Shown: in pieces, positions 1 to 10,288 of the stretch
Layout of the letters: each line of letters starts with the position of its first letter
How positions within the stretch are numbered: position 1 is the stretch's first letter
Origin: Foliamicus sp965115835
Lineage (GTDB): Bacteria > Pseudomonadota > Gammaproteobacteria > Steroidobacterales > Foliamicaceae
Assembly: GCA_965115835.1 (NCBI GenBank)
Contig: OZ220471.1
Span: forward strand, 1,674,001 to 1,738,000
Length of the DNA: 64,000 bases
Reading direction: 5' to 3'
Position numbers and translations under genes: made by a program
The notes under the pieces: model-generated
What the model was told of the DNA's origin: nothing
Seen by the model: only the letters and a program-made list of their open reading frames with translations
Databases searched by the model: none

Positions 1-85
1 ATAGCCAGCACCAGTAACGAACAGCGGCAACCTGATTCCCGGTTCTCCCCTCCCAAGAGACCTCCCCCAATCACCGGGAACAGGG

Positions 86-667
86 TCAGGTCGCCCCCGG
101 TATCTTCCTCCCTCCGGGGGCGACCTCGCCGCCCTTGAGCGCACCGCCCAACTCCACCAGCAGCGGCGTAGCAAGCGCGTAAAACAAGCCCACCCCCACA
201 TAGAACCCGATCGAGGCGTCCGATCCGGCGCCGAGGGAAATCCCCCCAAGATAAGCGCACGGAGCGCCCGCAGCGCCCATCGCGGTCGCAAGCAGCCGCC
301 TGCCGCGCAGCCAGGCCAGCCCGTCCACGCTCATCAGCGAGAAACTGCCCCACAACGCCAGGATCCACAAAGGCGCCAGCGCCGGGGCTGGCCAGCCCGG
401 CGCATAGGCAATCCATCCGGCCCTGTGCATGGCGGTCTCGAAGACCAGTCCCAGCGCCAGCCCGGCAGCCAGCACGAGCGCTTCGCAGCGGCGAGTCCGG
501 GAAAGGGAAATCTGCAACGCCGCGAACGCCAGCAAGGCCGCCAAGCCCAACCAGACGGCGCCATTGGCGGCGCCCAGCACGGTGCTCAGCCACACCGCCT
601 TGAACCCCAGCATACTTCGCACAAGCGGCGCAAACGCCCGGATCCGGCGCAGGTGGAATCGGCTCAC
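86..667 (-). CDS. DUF2878-type inner-membrane protein
   Basis: This is a predicted integral membrane protein of 193 residues with about five hydrophobic segments. Its composition and the signatures VLGAANGAVW near residue 30, APLWILALWGSFSL near residue 100 and SLGAGSDASIGFY near residue 145 fit the DUF2878 family, which has no assigned reaction. It starts at GTG, and this GTG overlaps the stop of the upstream acetyltransferase as GTGA, so the two genes are translationally coupled. The same GTGA overlap joins the acetyltransferase to the gene before it. An in-frame ATG about 18 codons in is a possible alternative start. A strong hairpin covers the last codons. Function is unknown; family assignment is from pattern memory only. 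Confidence 0.7.
   Translation of the reverse strand: MSRFHLRRIRAFAPLVRSMLGFKAVWLSTVLGAANGAVWLGLAALLAFAALQISLSRTRRCEALVLAAGLALGLVFETAMHRAGWIAYAPGWPAPALAPLWILALWGSFSLMSVDGLAWLRGRRLLATAMGAAGAPCAYLGGISLGAGSDASIGFYVGVGLFYALATPLLVELGGALKGGEVAPGGRKIPGAT
89..125. repeat. 12-bp perfect inverted repeat at a gene end
   Basis: Two 12-base arms (89-100 and 114-125) are perfectly complementary around a 13-base loop. They lie in the last 13 codons of the minus-strand DUF2878 gene. There is no T-run after the hairpin on the minus strand, so it is not a classical intrinsic terminator. It could stabilise the 3' end of the transcript. Confidence 0.5.
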
Positions 668-1122
668 GCGGTCCCTCCGTGCTCCATCACCTCATGGCCA
701 CTGGGCCGGAAACCCAGGGCGCGATAGGCCGCAACCGCCCTGGCATTCTCGCGCTCCACATAGAGCCGCAATCGGCAGCCGTTGCGGCCAGCCTCCCCGA
801 GCACCTGTTCGCACAGCTTGCGAAACACGCCGCGCCCGCGGTGTTCCGGCGCGGTATACACGCTTTGCAACCACCAGATCATGCAGTTTCTCCAGTCGCT
901 CCACTCGGTAGTAATCATCAACTGCCCCAGGACCTCTCCTTCGGGGGACATCGCCAGAAGATAGCGGCCCAAGGCCGGGTTCGCGAACAGGCTGCGCACC
1001 CCGGCCTCCACCGTCCGCGCCTCCAGACGCAAGCCTTCCGACTCCTCCGCGAGCGCCATGTTGAACTTCACGATCACGGGCGTATCCCCGGGGCGCGCCG
1101 GGCGGATGAAGATGGCGCTCAC
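664..1122 (-). CDS. GNAT-family N-acetyltransferase
   Basis: Acyl-CoA-dependent N-acetyltransferase of the GNAT superfamily, 152 residues; the acceptor is unknown. The acetyl-CoA loop is visible as Q-S-V-Y-T-A-P-E-H-R-G-R-G-V (the Q/R-x-x-G-x-G/A region), and the C-terminal half has the usual N-A-R-A-V-A-A-Y-R-A-L-G-F helix and strand. I chose GTG at 1122 because it overlaps the stop codon of the NUDIX/MBL gene as GTGA, and because the fold's first strand (IFIRPARPGD) begins right after it. A longer version reading from 1167 would add 15 residues that look like out-of-frame translation of the upstream gene. The gene is the middle member of a three-gene overlapping operon. Confidence 0.85.
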   Translation of the reverse strand: MSAIFIRPARPGDTPVIVKFNMALAEESEGLRLEARTVEAGVRSLFANPALGRYLLAMSPEGEVLGQLMITTEWSDWRNCMIWWLQSVYTAPEHRGRGVFRKLCEQVLGEAGRNGCRLRLYVERENARAVAAYRALGFRPSGHEVMEHGGTA

Positions 1123-2894
1123 AGCCGTCGCCCCTCGCCAAGCCGCCACCGGCCACCCTCGCGACAAACCCCCTGTTCAACCGCAAGCTTGTTCAGGTGC
1201 GCCTCAAGCGACAGGGCCGCCACGGGATGCCGCTCCCCGGAAACATCGTCGTAAACCAGCGGCAACAACTCACTCGGGGTGGCGGCGCCGAGGCTTGCCA
1301 GTGCGCGAACCACCTTGGCCTCGCGCGCCTCGCGGTGAGCGATCAGGGCGTTTATTTCGCGCCGGGGGCGGTCAATCCAATGACCATGTCCCGGCGCCAG
1401 CGCTTTGAGCGGAAGCGCCAGCACGCGGCGCAAGGACTTCATGTAATCAGTCATGCTGCCGTCCGGCGGGGCGATCACGACGGTGGAGCCCTGCATGACA
1501 TGGTCGCCGGTAAAGAGCACACCGCGGGAAGCAAGCCACCAGCAGATGTGGTTGGAAGCGTGGCCCGGCGTGTGAACCGCCTGAAGAACCAGTCCGCCCA
1601 ACTCGATTTCCTCTCCGTCGCAAGGCCGAAGCGAGGGTTTGAAAGTCCGGTCCTGCCGCCCGCCTGCGGGGGGCGAAGGCCCGATGACCCGGGCGCCGGT
1701 TTGCTCGGCCAGCAAGGCCGCGGCGGGGGAATGATCGGCATGGGTATGCGTGACCAATACCCAGCGAATGCGACCAGGCGCCCTGGCGAGCAGGTTGGCG
1801 ATGTGTTCCCGCGACGCCGGCCCGGGATCCAGCACCGCCAGATCCTGCTCGCCCAGTATCCAGGTATTGGTGCCTGGCCCGGTCATCATGCCGGCGTTGA
1901 ACGCGGTCAGGCGGTGGATGCCCGGCGCAAGCCGCGCCAGCTCGCCGGGACGAATGGCGCCATGCCGGGGCTGGGAGGGCCCGGCCGCGGCCCGGCCGTC
2001 CTGCGTACCGCAGGGGTCGCCGGCAGTGTCGCGGGCGACCATTGCGTGCGCCTGACCCCCGGCCGGGCCGGGCCGGGCCCGTTGTCGGCGCGACAGCGGG
2101 TAATGTTTCATGGTAAACGGTCCAAGCACTTCGCCGGTGGGAAGGCAGGACATCAGCTTGCCATCGATTCGCCGAACTTCCGGCATCGTAACCGCAACGG
2201 AACGCCGGTCCAGGCCCCTGGCCCAATCCAGGGCCCGTCCCGGGCTCTTCTTGTCTGCAAGTATTCGCAAGAAATGGCGGGTTGGATGAGCCATGGGGAT
2301 TTTCTGCCCGAGAGCCTGTTCCGGACGGAACCATCGAGCGCTCAAGACCTCCCCGCCATGGACCCGGGCGGTGGCGCCCGGTGGTGCGGCAGCCACGAAA
2401 AACCGGGTCGAAAACCGGCGAGGCGCCAACCGGGGCGTGATCCAGTGAGCCACGTAATGAAGCCGCCTTGCCGGCAGACGCCAGTTGCCCCGGCGGCACA
2501 GGTCGGCAAGGCTCAGGCGCCCTTCGGTCAGCGCCCTGCGTTTTTCGGCGGCAGCGCGAAGGGTCTGGCCGCAACCGTTGACAGCCATCAACACCCCGGA
2601 CTCCTCGAAGGTCTCGCGAATCGCCGCAATCCAGTAGGCCAGCCCGTGACGCGGCAGCGACAGCGCCCGGCTGGCTTGCGCGTCATCCATTCCAGAACAC
2701 CGGCGGTAAAGCTCCGGGTCGCGGTCCCGAGCGTCCAGCACGCCGCCGGGAAACACCCAGGCGCCGCCGAACGCCGTCCCTTGCGGTCGTTTCAACATCA
2801 GCACCTCGATTCCGCCGCGTGCGCCACGAAGCAGCATCAGGGTCGTGGAAAGCAGTGGCAAACCGGTTCGCCTGCCGATTGTTGAGCCGGACAT
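1119..2894 (-). CDS. NUDIX hydrolase fused to a metallo-beta-lactamase-fold hydrolase
   Basis: Two enzymes in one 591-residue chain. Residues about 10-270 form a NUDIX domain: GAWVFPGG precedes the Nudix box, in which R-E-T-F-E-E-S-G is the REXXEE core, so it probably hydrolyses a nucleoside-diphosphate-linked or CoA-type substrate. Residues about 320-590 form a metallo-beta-lactamase-fold hydrolase with the metal motif THTHADH, a downstream HTPGHASNH histidine, the aspartate in FTGDHVM and the histidine in APGHGHW, most like the LACTB2/glyoxalase II group. The fused arrangement occurs in other proteobacteria, so it is not unique, but the substrate pairing is not established. It is the first gene of the operon with the acetyltransferase and DUF2878 protein, and is divergent from the SDR at 2943. 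Confidence 0.88.
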   Translation of the reverse strand: MSGSTIGRRTGLPLLSTTLMLLRGARGGIEVLMLKRPQGTAFGGAWVFPGGVLDARDRDPELYRRCSGMDDAQASRALSLPRHGLAYWIAAIRETFEESGVLMAVNGCGQTLRAAAEKRRALTEGRLSLADLCRRGNWRLPARRLHYVAHWITPRLAPRRFSTRFFVAAAPPGATARVHGGEVLSARWFRPEQALGQKIPMAHPTRHFLRILADKKSPGRALDWARGLDRRSVAVTMPEVRRIDGKLMSCLPTGEVLGPFTMKHYPLSRRQRARPGPAGGQAHAMVARDTAGDPCGTQDGRAAAGPSQPRHGAIRPGELARLAPGIHRLTAFNAGMMTGPGTNTWILGEQDLAVLDPGPASREHIANLLARAPGRIRWVLVTHTHADHSPAAALLAEQTGARVIGPSPPAGGRQDRTFKPSLRPCDGEEIELGGLVLQAVHTPGHASNHICWWLASRGVLFTGDHVMQGSTVVIAPPDGSMTDYMKSLRRVLALPLKALAPGHGHWIDRPRREINALIAHREAREAKVVRALASLGAATPSELLPLVYDDVSGERHPVAALSLEAHLNKLAVEQGVCREGGRWRLGEGRRL

Positions 2895-2942
2895 GATTGC
2901 AGGATGCTAGCATCACGGCTCGCAATTTCTGAGGAGAGCGGG

Positions 2943-3701
2943 ATGCGATTCGACCAGCGAAGCGTATGGATTACCGGCGCGGCCGGGGGCCTGGGGCAGG
3001 CGTACGCCGTGGAGTTTGCGCGCCGGGGGGCGCGGCTGACGCTTTGCGACCTGAACGACTGCGGCGAGACGCAGGCCCTGGTGCGGGAGGCGGGCGCCGA
3101 GTCCCTGGCCTGCAAGGCGGACGTAACCTCGCTGGCCGATCTTGAGGCTACAGCGGAGCAAGCCGCCCAGGCCTATGGGCGGATCGACGTGCTGGTGAAT
3201 AACGCCGGCTGGTGGGGCAATCTCAAGCTGCAACGGTTCGACGAGGTCGAAGAAGCGCTGTGGGACGCGACCATGGCGGTGAACGTCAAGGGCGTGTGGC
3301 TGGCCACCCGGGCCGCAACGCAGCACATGAAATCCGGGGCAGGCGGCTCGGTCATCAACATCGCCTCGCTGGCCGCCACCTACGGAATGGCGAATGTGAT
3401 CCACTACACCACCTCCAAGGCCGCTGTTATCGGCCTTACGCGCGGGCTGGCCAGGGAGCTGGGGCGCTACAACATCCGGGTCAACGCCGTCGCCCCCAAC
3501 ATCGTCGCCACGCAAGCGTCCGCGGAATTCTTCGGCGACAAGCTGGACAAGGCGTTGGGCGCCACGACTTCGCAGCAGGCAATACGCCGCCCGCTGGACC
3601 CGTCCGACGTGGTGGGCGCCGTGCTGTGGCTGGCCAGCGATTCAAGCCGGATGACCACCGGCCAGACCCTCATGGTGGACGGCGGCGTCACCTTTCTCTG
3701 A
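2943..3701 (+). CDS. SDR-family NAD(P)-dependent oxidoreductase
   Basis: Classical short-chain dehydrogenase/reductase of 252 residues, cytosolic. The cofactor loop is TGAAGGLGQ, the structural NNAG motif is present, and the catalytic residues are a serine in NIASLAAT and Y-T-T-S-K. The C-terminus has the usual VDGG motif. The aspartate after the second strand (LCDLND) favours NAD over NADP. ATG at 2943 follows GAGGAGAGCGG, a good ribosome-binding site, and begins just before the first strand. It stands alone on the plus strand, divergent from the NUDIX/MBL gene and convergent with the next SDR. Substrate unknown; the neighbourhood of oxygenases suggests a hydroxylated intermediate. Confidence 0.88.
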   Translation: MRFDQRSVWITGAAGGLGQAYAVEFARRGARLTLCDLNDCGETQALVREAGAESLACKADVTSLADLEATAEQAAQAYGRIDVLVNNAGWWGNLKLQRFDEVEEALWDATMAVNVKGVWLATRAATQHMKSGAGGSVINIASLAATYGMANVIHYTTSKAAVIGLTRGLARELGRYNIRVNAVAPNIVATQASAEFFGDKLDKALGATTSQQAIRRPLDPSDVVGAVLWLASDSSRMTTGQTLMVDGGVTFL

Positions 3702-3813
3702 CGGACTACCGGGGCGCTCCGGCAAATCGTACTCTCATCCATGCCAGATCGGCGAAATCCGGCCGCTCTATCCCCCACTGGTTGAATGCCAATTCGTTCT
3801 GCGGGGCAAGCTC

Positions 3814-4608
3814 CTAGAAACGCTGAGGTTCGCCGTTGTAGCGGATGAAGGCTCCGGAGTCTTCCGGCGTCAGGTTTGCGATAACCTCGATCATTCCGGC
3901 AATGCTCTCCCGGGGTTCGATAAAACCCTTCAATCCCCCCCGGTCGACCATCTCGGCCACCTTCTCCACTTTCACCATGCCGGGCGAAAGCAAGGCCACC
4001 GTAACGCCCTCGGTTTTCGTATCGGCCGCCACGCCAACCATCATCATGTTGAGCGCCGCCTTGCTCGCCCGATACCAGTAAATTCCGCCCTTTCCTCCCG
4101 AATCGCCCTCGAACGAGCCGGCCAGGGAGCTCACGGCAACGATCTTCTTCTGATCGCTGGCCACGACATGATCGAGGAAGGCCTCGCTCACCTTGAGCGC
4201 GCCCAGGGCATTGGTGCGAAAGAAGTGCGCCGCCATGTCGTAGTCCAGGGTACCCAGAGTTTGCGGCCTGGGCCGGGTGAAGTCCCCGGTAATGCCGGCA
4301 TTGTTGACCAGCACGTCAATCGGCATGCCGGCCAGCTTCGCGGCGAGCGCGTCGACGCTGGCGTGATCGGTCACGTCCAGCCTCTCCGCACGCACATTTT
4401 CATATTGCGACTCCAGTTCGCCCAGCGTATCCGGAGTGCTGTCGCGCCGGTGGGTGGCGATGACCGTCCAGCCCTTGCCGGCATACTGTTTGGCGAACTC
4501 CAGCCCGATCCCGCGGTTGGAGCCGGTAATCAGCACGGTCTGCGCTCCGACGGCGGACATCAGCACAAGCGCCCCCAGAAGGCCGGCCGTGAAAGTGGTT
4601 GTGCGCAT
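3814..4608 (-). CDS. SDR-family protein with an N-terminal signal peptide
   Basis: 264 residues with a C-factor-like SDR fold: TGSNRGIG cofactor loop, NNAGITG, catalytic serine in VSSLAGS and Y-R-A-S-K. What is odd is the N-terminus. Residues 1-22 are MR followed by a hydrophobic stretch ending V-G-A-Q, which looks like a cleavable signal peptide placed directly before the first Rossmann strand QTVLITG. Homologues I know start at that strand. If exported, the protein would be in a compartment without a free NAD(P) pool; alternatively it may be a membrane-anchored cytosolic enzyme or the true start may lie further in. It is convergent with the previous SDR and divergent from the flavin monooxygenase. 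Confidence 0.8.
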   Translation of the reverse strand: MRTTTFTAGLLGALVLMSAVGAQTVLITGSNRGIGLEFAKQYAGKGWTVIATHRRDSTPDTLGELESQYENVRAERLDVTDHASVDALAAKLAGMPIDVLVNNAGITGDFTRPRPQTLGTLDYDMAAHFFRTNALGALKVSEAFLDHVVASDQKKIVAVSSLAGSFEGDSGGKGGIYWYRASKAALNMMMVGVAADTKTEGVTVALLSPGMVKVEKVAEMVDRGGLKGFIEPRESIAGMIEVIANLTPEDSGAFIRYNGEPQRF

Positions 4609-4748
4609 GAAAACTTCCCCGAAAGCACGATGCGCGCCATTTTATCTTCCGGCGATACGGGCTGGCGGCGCCTCCATGACCGCGCCCGCATGGAATCCTT
4701 CGGGCAAGGCTGGCATGCTTTGTCGTTTTCAAACCGGGGATTCACAGC

Positions 4749-5918
4749 ATGAACAATCGTCCCGTCCTGGTGGTCGGCGCGGGCATCGGCGGGTTGACCT
4801 GCGCTCTGGCGCTGCAACGCGCAGGAATACCCGTGCAGCTGTACGAGCAGGCGCCGCAACTGGGAGAGGTGGGCGCCGGGCTGACCCTCAGCCCGAATGG
4901 CAGCAAGGGCATCAACGGGCTGGGGCTGGAAGCCGAGCTGGCGCGAACCGCCGATACGCCCAGCTATCAGGCGGTGCATCACTACCAGACGGGACGAATA
5001 CTGGTGCGGCGCGAGCGCGGCGACGAGCCGCTGCGGGAATACGGAGCGGCCTACTACCAGATTCACAGGGCCGACCTGCACGCAATGCTTGCCGGAGCGG
5101 TGCTCGCCAACGATCCCGGCAGTATTCGCCTGGACCACGAGTTCGAACGCTTCACCCAGGACGGACACGAAGCGCGCGCTCATTTCCGCAACGGCCGCAG
5201 CGCTGCGGGCCGGCTCCTGGTGGGCTGCGACGGCGTGAAGTCTCCGGTGCGCTCCCGGTTGCACGGGGACGGGTCGCCCGAGTTCACCGGCTATGTGGCC
5301 TGGCGAGGTCTGGCGCCGGCCGCGCAGGTTCCTCCCGAAGCCGTGGACCCGCCCTCGGGGATCTACATCGGCCCCGGGCGCCTGTTCGTCCGCTACCTGA
5401 TCCGTCACGCGAAGACGGTCAACTATGTGGCTTTCGTGGCGCGGGAAAACTGGCAGACCGAGAGCTGGTCGCAACGCTCCGAGGTGTCGGAGGTGCTCGA
5501 CGAGTTCGCCGAATTTCACCCTCTGGTCCGGTCCATCATCCATGCAACGCCTCCCCCGCTCTGCTACAAGTGGGGGCTGTTCTCCCGGCAACCGCTGGAA
5601 TCGTGGAGCGTGGGTCGCGTCTCGCTGCTCGGGGACGCCGCCCATCCCATCCTGCCGTTCATGGGCCAGGGAGCGGTCATGGCAATCGAGGACGGCATCG
5701 TGCTGGCGCGCTGTCTGGCCGCATCGTCGAACGTGGCCGAAGCGCTGCGGCGCTACGAAGCCGCCCGGGTGAACCGCACCACATCGGTGATGGTGAACTC
5801 GGCGCAGATCATTCACCGCTACTTCGCGCCGGACACGGATCGCTTTGCCGACCGCGGAGGCGCCAACGAGGAATCGCTGGGATTGTTCGAATACGACCCC
5901 TGGACAGTACCGGTATAA
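4749..5918 (+). CDS. FAD-dependent aromatic hydroxylase (salicylate hydroxylase-like)
   Basis: Class A flavin monooxygenase, 389 residues, expected to hydroxylate an aromatic or conjugated substrate with NAD(P)H and O2. The N-terminal FAD motif is VVGAGIGGLTCALALQRAG followed by YEQ. The second FAD/NAD(P)H motif region is G-C-D-G-V-K-S (the DG motif) and the third is GDAAHPILPFMGQGA. Length and motif spacing match the salicylate 1-monooxygenase/3-hydroxybenzoate 6-hydroxylase group. The Rieske oxygenase gene starts 30 bases downstream on the same strand, so the two are probably one operon working on the same compound. The exact substrate cannot be read from the sequence. Confidence 0.87.
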   Translation: MNNRPVLVVGAGIGGLTCALALQRAGIPVQLYEQAPQLGEVGAGLTLSPNGSKGINGLGLEAELARTADTPSYQAVHHYQTGRILVRRERGDEPLREYGAAYYQIHRADLHAMLAGAVLANDPGSIRLDHEFERFTQDGHEARAHFRNGRSAAGRLLVGCDGVKSPVRSRLHGDGSPEFTGYVAWRGLAPAAQVPPEAVDPPSGIYIGPGRLFVRYLIRHAKTVNYVAFVARENWQTESWSQRSEVSEVLDEFAEFHPLVRSIIHATPPPLCYKWGLFSRQPLESWSVGRVSLLGDAAHPILPFMGQGAVMAIEDGIVLARCLAASSNVAEALRRYEAARVNRTTSVMVNSAQIIHRYFAPDTDRFADRGGANEESLGLFEYDPWTVPV

Positions 5919-5948
5919 ACTGGTTTTCCTGCAATCCGGGAGATCGAC

Positions 5949-7094
5949 ATGTTCATCAACTTCTGGTATCCGGCGGCGCAGTCCGGTCAACTCGACCAAA
6001 CGCCGCTCAAAAGACGCATGCTGGGTCAGGACTTCGTGCTTTGGCGCGACGAACAGGGGGAAGCGCACTGCCTGAGCAACACCTGTTGTCACCGGGGCGG
6101 TTCCCTGGCCAACGGACTAATTGCTGGCAACTGTGTGCAATGCCCCTATCACGGCTGGCGTTTCAACGGCGACGGCCAATGCGTGCGGACGCCGTCCCTC
6201 GGCATGAAAGCCAAACCCCCCGGTCGCGCAAGGGTGGATTCCTATCCGGTGACGGAGCGCTACGGCCTGGTGTACTGCTTTTTGGGCGACCTCGACGAGC
6301 CCGGGCGACCCCCCATCCTGGAAGTCGGCGAATGGGGCCGGGAAGGCTGGTCGTCCACCATCCAGGAGTTCGAGTGGAGCATCAACTACAAGCGCTCCAT
6401 CGAGAACGGCATCGACCCGGCCCACAACGAGTTCGTACACCCCACCCATGGCATGAAGGGGCTGGACGAAAACTACAAGGTGGGCGAGCTGGACATCCGC
6501 GAAACCGACTGGGGCACGGGCTTTTTCAACAAGGTCTACGCACCGCCTCTGGCCGAGAAGAAAATGCGCGAGGCCTCGGGGGAAACCGGGAACCGCACGA
6601 TCGATGTAGGTACCGGCCACCACGGGCCTTCCTCGGTGTGGACCTTCATCAATCCCAACCCGGTCATGCACATCCATCAGTACCTCTACGAAACGCCGGT
6701 GGACGAGGAGAACACGCGGTTGTTCCTGATCAACATGCGAAACTTCATGCTGGAGGAAATTTACGACGAAACCATCAAGGAGCGGAACCAGTACGTGGCG
6801 TTTCAGGACCGCGATGTGCTGATGACCCTCAACCCCAGGCTCACGCCACGGGTCAACACCAGGGAACTGTTCACTCCGTCGGACTATCCCATCGGGCGCT
6901 ACCGGGAGCGGCTGAAGGACTGGGAAGCGCGCGGCTGGCGCATTGATTGCGATCAGGTTCGTAGAGCAGGCCGGGATACGGCCTTCGCCATACCGAGTCC
7001 GGCGCGGCGCCGGCAAAAGGGCTGGGTGATCGACCCGGCGCCGCTGCTGCCGGCCACCCCGGCGCAGGCCGTCGAGGCCGATCAGGCCGCCTGA
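5949..7094 (+). CDS. Rieske non-heme iron oxygenase, alpha-subunit type
   Basis: Terminal oxygenase component of 381 residues. The Rieske [2Fe-2S] ligands are seen as C-x-H in NTCCHRGG and C-x-x-H in CPYHGW, 17 residues apart in the usual range. The mononuclear iron site is D-x2-H-x4-H in G-I-D-P-A-H-N-E-F-V-H. The fold therefore fits ring hydroxylation, O-demethylation or desaturation. A GGAG sequence precedes the ATG. No ferredoxin, reductase or beta subunit is encoded nearby, so electrons must come from proteins encoded elsewhere. It follows the flavin monooxygenase by 30 bases and is convergent with the transporter gene; the MFS and aldehyde dehydrogenase next door could complete a catabolic unit. 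Confidence 0.9.
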   Translation: MFINFWYPAAQSGQLDQTPLKRRMLGQDFVLWRDEQGEAHCLSNTCCHRGGSLANGLIAGNCVQCPYHGWRFNGDGQCVRTPSLGMKAKPPGRARVDSYPVTERYGLVYCFLGDLDEPGRPPILEVGEWGREGWSSTIQEFEWSINYKRSIENGIDPAHNEFVHPTHGMKGLDENYKVGELDIRETDWGTGFFNKVYAPPLAEKKMREASGETGNRTIDVGTGHHGPSSVWTFINPNPVMHIHQYLYETPVDEENTRLFLINMRNFMLEEIYDETIKERNQYVAFQDRDVLMTLNPRLTPRVNTRELFTPSDYPIGRYRERLKDWEARGWRIDCDQVRRAGRDTAFAIPSPARRRQKGWVIDPAPLLPATPAQAVEADQAA

Positions 7095-7220
7095 CCCCTT
7101 GCCGGTTGCCGGTCGCTCGCACGACCGTCTCTGTCCCGCCGCGGGAGCATGATTACGACACGCTGACGGAAAGCCGACCTTGCCGGAGGCCGCCAGAACC
7201 CCTCGCCCTCGCAACCGTTA

Positions 7221-8609
7221 TCAGGCAGACGCCCGTTGCTGGCGAAGTTCCTCCAGATAATCGCGGGTGAGGTTCCAGCGCAACAGGATGACGCCCGCCA
7301 GCAGGTTGCAGACCGCCGGCACGATCGCAATGGAAATTCGGATCCCGGTGAGCGCGCCGGGATCCTGCTGAACGGCTTCGTTATCGACCGTGGACTGATA
7401 GCCCAGCAACCCGATAATCAAGGCGATCATCAGGGGAGCCGCCATGAAGGCGGCCTTCTCCACCATGTTGTACGCGCCGGCGAAGACGCCCTCGCGCCGC
7501 AACCCCGTCGTCAGGTGATCGTATTCCTGAACATCCGGAAGCAGCGACATGCCGAGCAGCAGCTTGCCCATCCCGAAGAAGGAAATGACCAGGGCGCGGA
7601 CGAAGAGCAGGTACACGGGCTCGTCCGCAGGAACGAACCACCACCACAGCACGGCCGCCATGAATCCGAAGGTGGCCAGCATGAGCGCCCGATGCTTGCC
7701 GACCCGGCGCGAGAACGGTACCCAGAACAGCGGCGCCGCCAACAGCGGCATGATCAGGTTGCCGCCGAGCGCGTAATACAGCATGACGCCCTGGGAACGA
7801 CCCTGAATGTCCACGATGAAGAACAAGACGCTCCCGGTCGCAACACCCGTAGCCAGCAGGGTCAGCCCCTTGAAGGCCGCCAGTTTCAGAAAGTGCCTAT
7901 TGGAAGCGGCCGTCACGATTTGTTCCCAAAGGCTGTGGCGAGGCCGGATGTGCTCGGTGGCCCGCGCCCCGGCCGTTCCGAAGAAACAGGCCACCATTGC
8001 CACAAACGCCAAGAGGCCGAGCACCCAGCCCACCAGCGCGTAGCCCTCGTTGCCGCCGCCGAATTGCGCCGCCAGACGAGGCCCAAGCCCCACCACGATA
8101 AAGGTTCCCACCATGATGGCCACGGCGCGGAATGACATGATGGCCGTGCGTTCGTCGTAGTTGCCGGACATTTCCGCAGGCATCGCCACATGCGGAACGT
8201 TGAACAGCGTGTAACCGGTATTGAAGAGCAGCAGGCCCGCCAACACATAGACCGCCTTGTAGAAATCCGTCCACCCGGCCGGCGTGTTGAACAGCATCAC
8301 GAATGCCCCGCCGCACACGAAGGCGCCCGCCAGAAGCCATGGGCGGCGGCGGCCGAAGCGGCTCCGGGTGCGGTCGCTGACAATGCCCATCGGCAGGTCG
8401 GTCAAGAGATCGTAGAGCTTGGCGGCCATCATGAGCCCCCCGGCGGTCACGACCGCAACCCCAGCCACCCTCGTCAGGTAAAAGAGAAAGATAGTGGAGT
8501 AGGTATTGAACAGCAGCGCCACTCCCAGCGCGCCGACGCCCCAGCCCGCGCGCAGGGAAAGCGGCACCGCGCCCTCCGTTCCGGGCGACCGGCCAATCCT
8601 GGTTTGCAT
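7221..8609 (-). CDS. MFS transporter of the GPH (glycoside-pentoside-hexuronide) type
   Basis: Cation-coupled importer of 462 residues with about 12 transmembrane segments in the inner membrane. The GPH signature is visible: a conserved aspartate in KLYDLLTDLPMGIVSDRT and the following R-F-G-R-R-R-P-W motif after TM2. MelB and relatives carry sugars, but this family in marine and soil bacteria also moves other polar organics. I chose ATG at 8609, after which the sequence becomes hydrophilic then enters TM1; upstream codons give a poor N-terminus. It is divergent from the aldehyde dehydrogenase gene, and the 108-base gap must hold both promoters. The likely job is import of the substrate for the adjoining oxygenases, which is inference from position only. 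Confidence 0.85.
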   Translation of the reverse strand: MQTRIGRSPGTEGAVPLSLRAGWGVGALGVALLFNTYSTIFLFYLTRVAGVAVVTAGGLMMAAKLYDLLTDLPMGIVSDRTRSRFGRRRPWLLAGAFVCGGAFVMLFNTPAGWTDFYKAVYVLAGLLLFNTGYTLFNVPHVAMPAEMSGNYDERTAIMSFRAVAIMVGTFIVVGLGPRLAAQFGGGNEGYALVGWVLGLLAFVAMVACFFGTAGARATEHIRPRHSLWEQIVTAASNRHFLKLAAFKGLTLLATGVATGSVLFFIVDIQGRSQGVMLYYALGGNLIMPLLAAPLFWVPFSRRVGKHRALMLATFGFMAAVLWWWFVPADEPVYLLFVRALVISFFGMGKLLLGMSLLPDVQEYDHLTTGLRREGVFAGAYNMVEKAAFMAAPLMIALIIGLLGYQSTVDNEAVQQDPGALTGIRISIAIVPAVCNLLAGVILLRWNLTRDYLEELRQQRASA

Positions 8610-8717
8610 TGCCAACAGCCCCCCCCGAATCCGAACCTGACCAAGCAGAATAGCACGCGACGCCCGGGCGGTGTATCCTCGCCAGCCTGTTTGCGGGGCG
8701 AAAAGAGGACGGGCGCG

Positions 8718-10160
<1,443 letters not shown>

Positions 10161-10288
10161 CCCGCCTGCCTCGCCTCACCGATTCCAAGAACAGCACCTG
10201 CCCGATGATTTGCCGTCGCGGGCAGTGAGATACCCGGCGGCCGCGTACCGCACTGCCCCATCAAGGCGGGGGTGGCGGCGCGGGCGCT

